NCBI GenBank assembly: GCA_964622685.1
Contig: CAZUUU010000003.1
Coordinates: forward strand, 1-64,000
DNA from: Methylibium sp964622685
Lineage (GTDB): Bacteria > Pseudomonadota > Gammaproteobacteria > Burkholderiales > Burkholderiaceae_C
Direction of reading: 5' to 3'
DNA length: 64,000 bases
Below are positions 61,690 to 64,000 of this stretch, piece after piece (position 1 is the stretch's first letter; each line of letters begins with the position of its first letter). The notes under the pieces were generated by a model. It saw only the letters and a program-made list of their open reading frames with translations, did not search any database and was not told the DNA's origin. Both the position numbers and the translations under genes were made by a program.

Positions 61690-62301
61690 ATGGACCCCGG
61701 TGAACGATTCAACACCTGGACCCACCTGCTCGGCTTGGTGCTGGCCGTCGTGGGTCTGCCGATGATGCTCGCGAAGACCTTGCCGAGCGGGGATGCAGCC
61801 AGGATCGCCGGCGCCGTGGTCTTCGCGCTGTCGTGCATTGGTCTGTATGCCGCATCGACCTTGTTCCACAGCGCACGCGGCCAGGCGAAGCTGCGATGGC
61901 AACGGATCGATCACTGTGCGATCTACCTGCTCATCGCGGGCAGCTTCACGCCCTTCGCCTTGGTCACTTTGCGGGGGGGCTGGGGCTGGATACTTCTGAT
62001 GGCGGTCTGGGGCATCGCCGCGTTCGGCATCCGGCGCGAACTTCGGGCCACGGCGACCCAGCCGTCCCTGGCGCTCTACATCGGCATGGGTTGGGTGGGT
62101 GTGGCTGCAGCCGCACCGCTGGCCATCCGCATCGAAGTCGGTGGGCTGGTCTGGTTGCTGGTGGGAGCCGGCCTCTACACCGTCGGCACCATCTTCTACG
62201 TCAATCGCAGCGGGTACCGACATGCCCACGGGGTCTGGCACTTGTTCGTGCTTGGCGGGACAGCGAGCCACTACGCTGCGATCGCCGGGTTCGTGCTGTG
62301 A
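61690..62301 (+). CDS. Hemolysin III / PAQR-family membrane protein
   Basis: 203 residues, seven helices. Conserved family features: ERFNTWTHLLGLVLAVVGL, STLFHSARGQAKLRWQRIDHCAIYLLIAGSFTPFALV and the end HGVWHLFVLGGTASHYAAI. The His/Asp set is that proposed to bind Zn in the CREST/PAQR fold. Not a toxin by default; bacterial roles are poorly known. Monocistronic. Confidence 0.9.
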   Translation: MDPGERFNTWTHLLGLVLAVVGLPMMLAKTLPSGDAARIAGAVVFALSCIGLYAASTLFHSARGQAKLRWQRIDHCAIYLLIAGSFTPFALVTLRGGWGWILLMAVWGIAAFGIRRELRATATQPSLALYIGMGWVGVAAAAPLAIRIEVGGLVWLLVGAGLYTVGTIFYVNRSGYRHAHGVWHLFVLGGTASHYAAIAGFVL

Positions 62302-62396
62302 ACGCTCGCTGACGTGTGTCTCCGGAAGGTGTGGCGATTCACCCCGGGGTGTCTATGAAACCCTGGTCGATTCACTCGAGGCCAGCACGCGTTGGG

Positions 62397-62606
62397 CTAC
62401 TTGTCAGGGTCGAGTTCCGGGAACTGTCTGATGATCGGCCGCATCAACTCTGTGTAGACGTCGGCCAACATGCCGCTCATGCCGCGCCGAAGTTCTTTTC
62501 TTTCTTCTTCGGATTCAAGCCCATCTATCAGGATGCAAACTTGGTTCATAGCCTCACTCAGCTCAAGCAATTCCTTCATAAGCACTTCGGCCGAATCCTT
62601 GTTCAA
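62397..62606 (-). CDS. Small acidic helical protein, second gene of an IS-split operon
   Basis: 69 residues: TTG start at 62606, preceded by AGGAG (62612-62616, 5 bases spacing). Body KDSAEVLMKELLELSEAMNQVCILIDGLESEEERKELRRGMSGMLADVYTELMRPIIRQFPELDPDK is helical and acidic. With the insertion removed, an in-frame TGA (the stop of the Cys-rich gene) lies 15 bases before the TTG with no ATG between, supporting that start. Lower GC than neighbours. IS5 has landed right at its ribosome site. Confidence 0.7.
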   Translation of the reverse strand: MNKDSAEVLMKELLELSEAMNQVCILIDGLESEEERKELRRGMSGMLADVYTELMRPIIRQFPELDPDK

Positions 62607-62618
62607 GGCAGCTCCTAG

Positions 62619-62634
62619 GGAGATGCTGATCAAT
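62619..62634. repeat. left inverted repeat of the IS5 element
   Basis: GGAGATGCTGATCAAT, perfect inverted match to the right end at 63800-63815. Confidence 0.9.
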
Positions 62635-62695
62635 AGCCCGCTGCCGGCACGCCGCATGCATGCGTGAGGGCATCGAACTGCAGCCAGGAACGAGC

Positions 62696-63679
62696 ATGAG
62701 CCAACGCAGCTTTGCCAGTGCCGAGTACGCGATGAAGAAGAAGCGCACGCGCCGGGAGAAGTTTCTTGCCGACATGGAGCGCGTGGTGCCGTGGGCCAGG
62801 CTGATCGCCGTGATTGAGCCGCTGTACCCGACGAGCGGACGCGTCGGGCGCCAGCCGATCGGCGTGGCGCGGATGCTGCGCATGTACTGCCTGCAGCAGT
62901 GGTACGGCCTGGCCGACGAGGCGCTGGAAGACGCGCTGTACGACAGCCAGGCGCTGCGCGACTTCGTGGGCCTCGACCTGTCGCGCGAGTCGGTGCCCGA
63001 CGCCACCACGCTGCTGAAGTTTCGCCGCCTGCTCACCGACAACGACCTCACCCGAGCGCTGTTCGACGAGATCAACGCCCACCTGGGCCGGCAAGGCCTG
63101 CTGATGCGCGCCGGCACGATCGTGGATGCCACCATCATCGCCGCGCCCAGCTCGACCAAGAACCAGGGCAACACGCGCGACCCCGAGATGCACCAGGCCA
63201 AGAAGGGCGAGCAGTGGCACTTCGGGATGAAGGCCCACATCGGCGTGGATGCCGAGTCGGGGCTGGTGCACAGCGTGATCGGCACCGCAGCGAACGTCGG
63301 GGACGTGACGCAGGCCGGCGCGCTGCTGCACGGCCAGGAGACGGTGGCCTTCGGCGATGCGGGCTACCGCGGCGTGGACAAGCGAGCCGAAGCGCAAGGC
63401 CCGCAGTGGCATGTGGCGATGATGCCGGGCAAGCGCAGGCAGCTCGACCCGAAGCACCGCTGGGCGCGGCTGCTCGAGCAGGCCGAGCGGCTCAAGGCGA
63501 GCATCCGGGCCAAGGTCGAGCACCCGTTCCATGTGATCAAGAACCTGTTCCGTCACAGGAAGGTCCGCTACAAGGGGCTGGCCAAGAACGAGGCGCAGCT
63601 GTACAGCCTGTTCGGGCTGGCCAACCTCGTCATCGCCAAGCGGCGGTTGCTGGCGCTCGACACCCGAGGTGCGTCTTGA
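62696..63679 (+). CDS. IS5-family DDE transposase
   Basis: 327 residues. DDE motif in the family order: GTIVDATIIAAP, FGDAGYRGVDK and KVEHPFHVIKNLFRHRKVRYKGLAKNEAQLYSLFGLANLVIAKR. N-terminal helix-turn-helix region RVGRQPIGVARMLRMYCLQQWYGLADEALEDALYDSQALRDFV. ATG 62696 is the first with MSQRSFASAEYAMKKKRTRREKF; an earlier in-frame start overlaps the left end. Same family but a different subgroup from the remnant at 10551. Confidence 0.95.
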   Translation: MSQRSFASAEYAMKKKRTRREKFLADMERVVPWARLIAVIEPLYPTSGRVGRQPIGVARMLRMYCLQQWYGLADEALEDALYDSQALRDFVGLDLSRESVPDATTLLKFRRLLTDNDLTRALFDEINAHLGRQGLLMRAGTIVDATIIAAPSSTKNQGNTRDPEMHQAKKGEQWHFGMKAHIGVDAESGLVHSVIGTAANVGDVTQAGALLHGQETVAFGDAGYRGVDKRAEAQGPQWHVAMMPGKRRQLDPKHRWARLLEQAERLKASIRAKVEHPFHVIKNLFRHRKVRYKGLAKNEAQLYSLFGLANLVIAKRRLLALDTRGAS

Positions 63680-63799
63680 GCGCGCAAAGCGACCTCGAAA
63701 GAGGTCCCCACCCGCGCTGCACGGCTTCGTGCCGCGCAGCAAACCGCGTTGGCACGGCTGCGGCGGCGTCGCGTGACCTCAATGCGCGTCGAGCAGGTC

Positions 63800-63815
63800 A
63801 TTGATCAGCATCTCC
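63800..63815. repeat. right inverted repeat of the IS5 element
   Basis: ATTGATCAGCATCTCC, followed by the CTAG target duplication (63816-63819). Confidence 0.9.
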
Positions 63816-63828
63816 CTAGGGACGAGGG

Positions 63829-63993
63829 TCAGAAGTTAAAGCAACCGGCGGCTTCCATGCACTCTCTTATGCACCTTCTCATGCGGCCAGCAGCGTCACT
63901 TCCGGAGAATGGAGGTTCGCCGCGTTCCCACGTCCCTTGACACTTCTCACGGCACTGCTTCAGCACGAGCTTACAGCGCTCGTTCTCATCCAT
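63829..63993 (-). CDS. Small Cys-rich protein, first gene of the IS-split operon
   Basis: 54 residues, MDENERCKLVLKQCREKCQG ... SGSDAAGRMRRCIRECMEAAGCF-N-F, six Cys in two clusters: C-x6-C-x3-C and C-x3-C-x5-C. The paired Cys-helix spacing resembles disulfide- or metal-stapled helical hairpins. The ATG at 63993 has GGAGGG only 1 base upstream, so the true start may lie beyond the window edge. The TGA at 63829-63831 lies 15 bases before the downstream TTG once the IS is removed. Function unknown. Confidence 0.65.
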   Translation of the reverse strand: MDENERCKLVLKQCREKCQGTWERGEPPFSGSDAAGRMRRCIRECMEAAGCFNF

Positions 63994-64000
63994 GCCCTCC

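Larger units (their letters stand above)
62619..63815 (+). mobile_element. Intact IS5-family insertion sequence
   Basis: 1197 bp. Left end GGAGATGCTGATCAAT (62619-62634) is an exact inverted copy of 63800-63815, with partial pairing for about 8 further bases. Flanked by CTAG on both sides (62615-62618 and 63816-63819), the usual IS5-group target. One full-length transposase, no frameshift; probably active or recently so. The hairpin GACCTC-GAAA-GAGGTC (63691-63706) follows the transposase. Confidence 0.92.

Noticed and set aside
63691..63706. Hairpin after the transposase as a terminator
   Set aside because: The stem (GACCTC-GAAA-GAGGTC) is good but is followed by CCCCA, not a T run.

Overview
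The window is a GC-rich chromosomal segment of a betaproteobacterium, most likely a Burkholderiales member of the Rubrivivax/Leptothrix/Ideonella type. The evidence is the gene order gyrA-ompA-ubiG-gph, a tmRNA whose tag reads ANDERFALAA, and an EpsDEFG/exosortase-B polysaccharide locus with a PEP-CTERM substrate. The genus is inferred from gene content, not from a search.

Layout. 1-7460 is core genome: the 5' part of gyrA, ompA with a clear terminator, an ubiG-gph pair overlapping at ATGA, a 1232-residue AsmA/DUF748-like envelope protein, and ssrA (tmRNA). 7460-11000, directly after the tmRNA, is a decayed accessory stretch. It holds a secreted serine hydrolase, a small surface-antigen-like protein, a broken nucleotidyltransferase with an in-frame stop, and the remains of an IS5-family element.

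11000-24320 is a phosphonate-use region: phnCDE transport and a PhnZ-like HD oxygenase on +, then phnG-H-I-J-(GNAT)-K-L-M on - with start/stop overlaps at nearly every junction. Divergent phnF is followed by a DUF1045 2H-phosphoesterase-like gene. No phnN or phnP is present. The same 14-base near-palindrome lies before phnC and between phnG and phnF and is a good candidate PhnF operator. An intradiol dioxygenase and a formylglycine-enzyme-like protein sit between the two halves.

24500-36500 is mixed: a ferritin-like/4Fe-4S/CDGSH fusion, a YCII-YCII-sigma factor-membrane protein set, a ceramidase-like membrane protein, a PEP-CTERM protein downstream of a Tat-exported PhoX phosphatase, and a DNRLRE-type secreted protein.

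36500-61600 is an exopolysaccharide locus: epsD, epsE, epsF, epsG, exosortase B, epsI, a polymerase/ligase, a flippase, several glycosyltransferases including a WecG/TagA type, a CapK-like adenylate-forming enzyme, a COG5610-type HAD protein, a methyltransferase and two heparinase-like polysaccharide lyases. Export and chain-length control, repeat assembly, polymerisation and trimming are all represented. The PEP-CTERM protein and XrtB/EpsI connect protein sorting with this polymer.

The window ends with a hemolysin III-type membrane protein and an intact IS5-family element (16-base perfect inverted repeats, CTAG target duplication). The element has split a two-gene operon: a 54-residue Cys-rich protein and a 69-residue protein with a TTG start.
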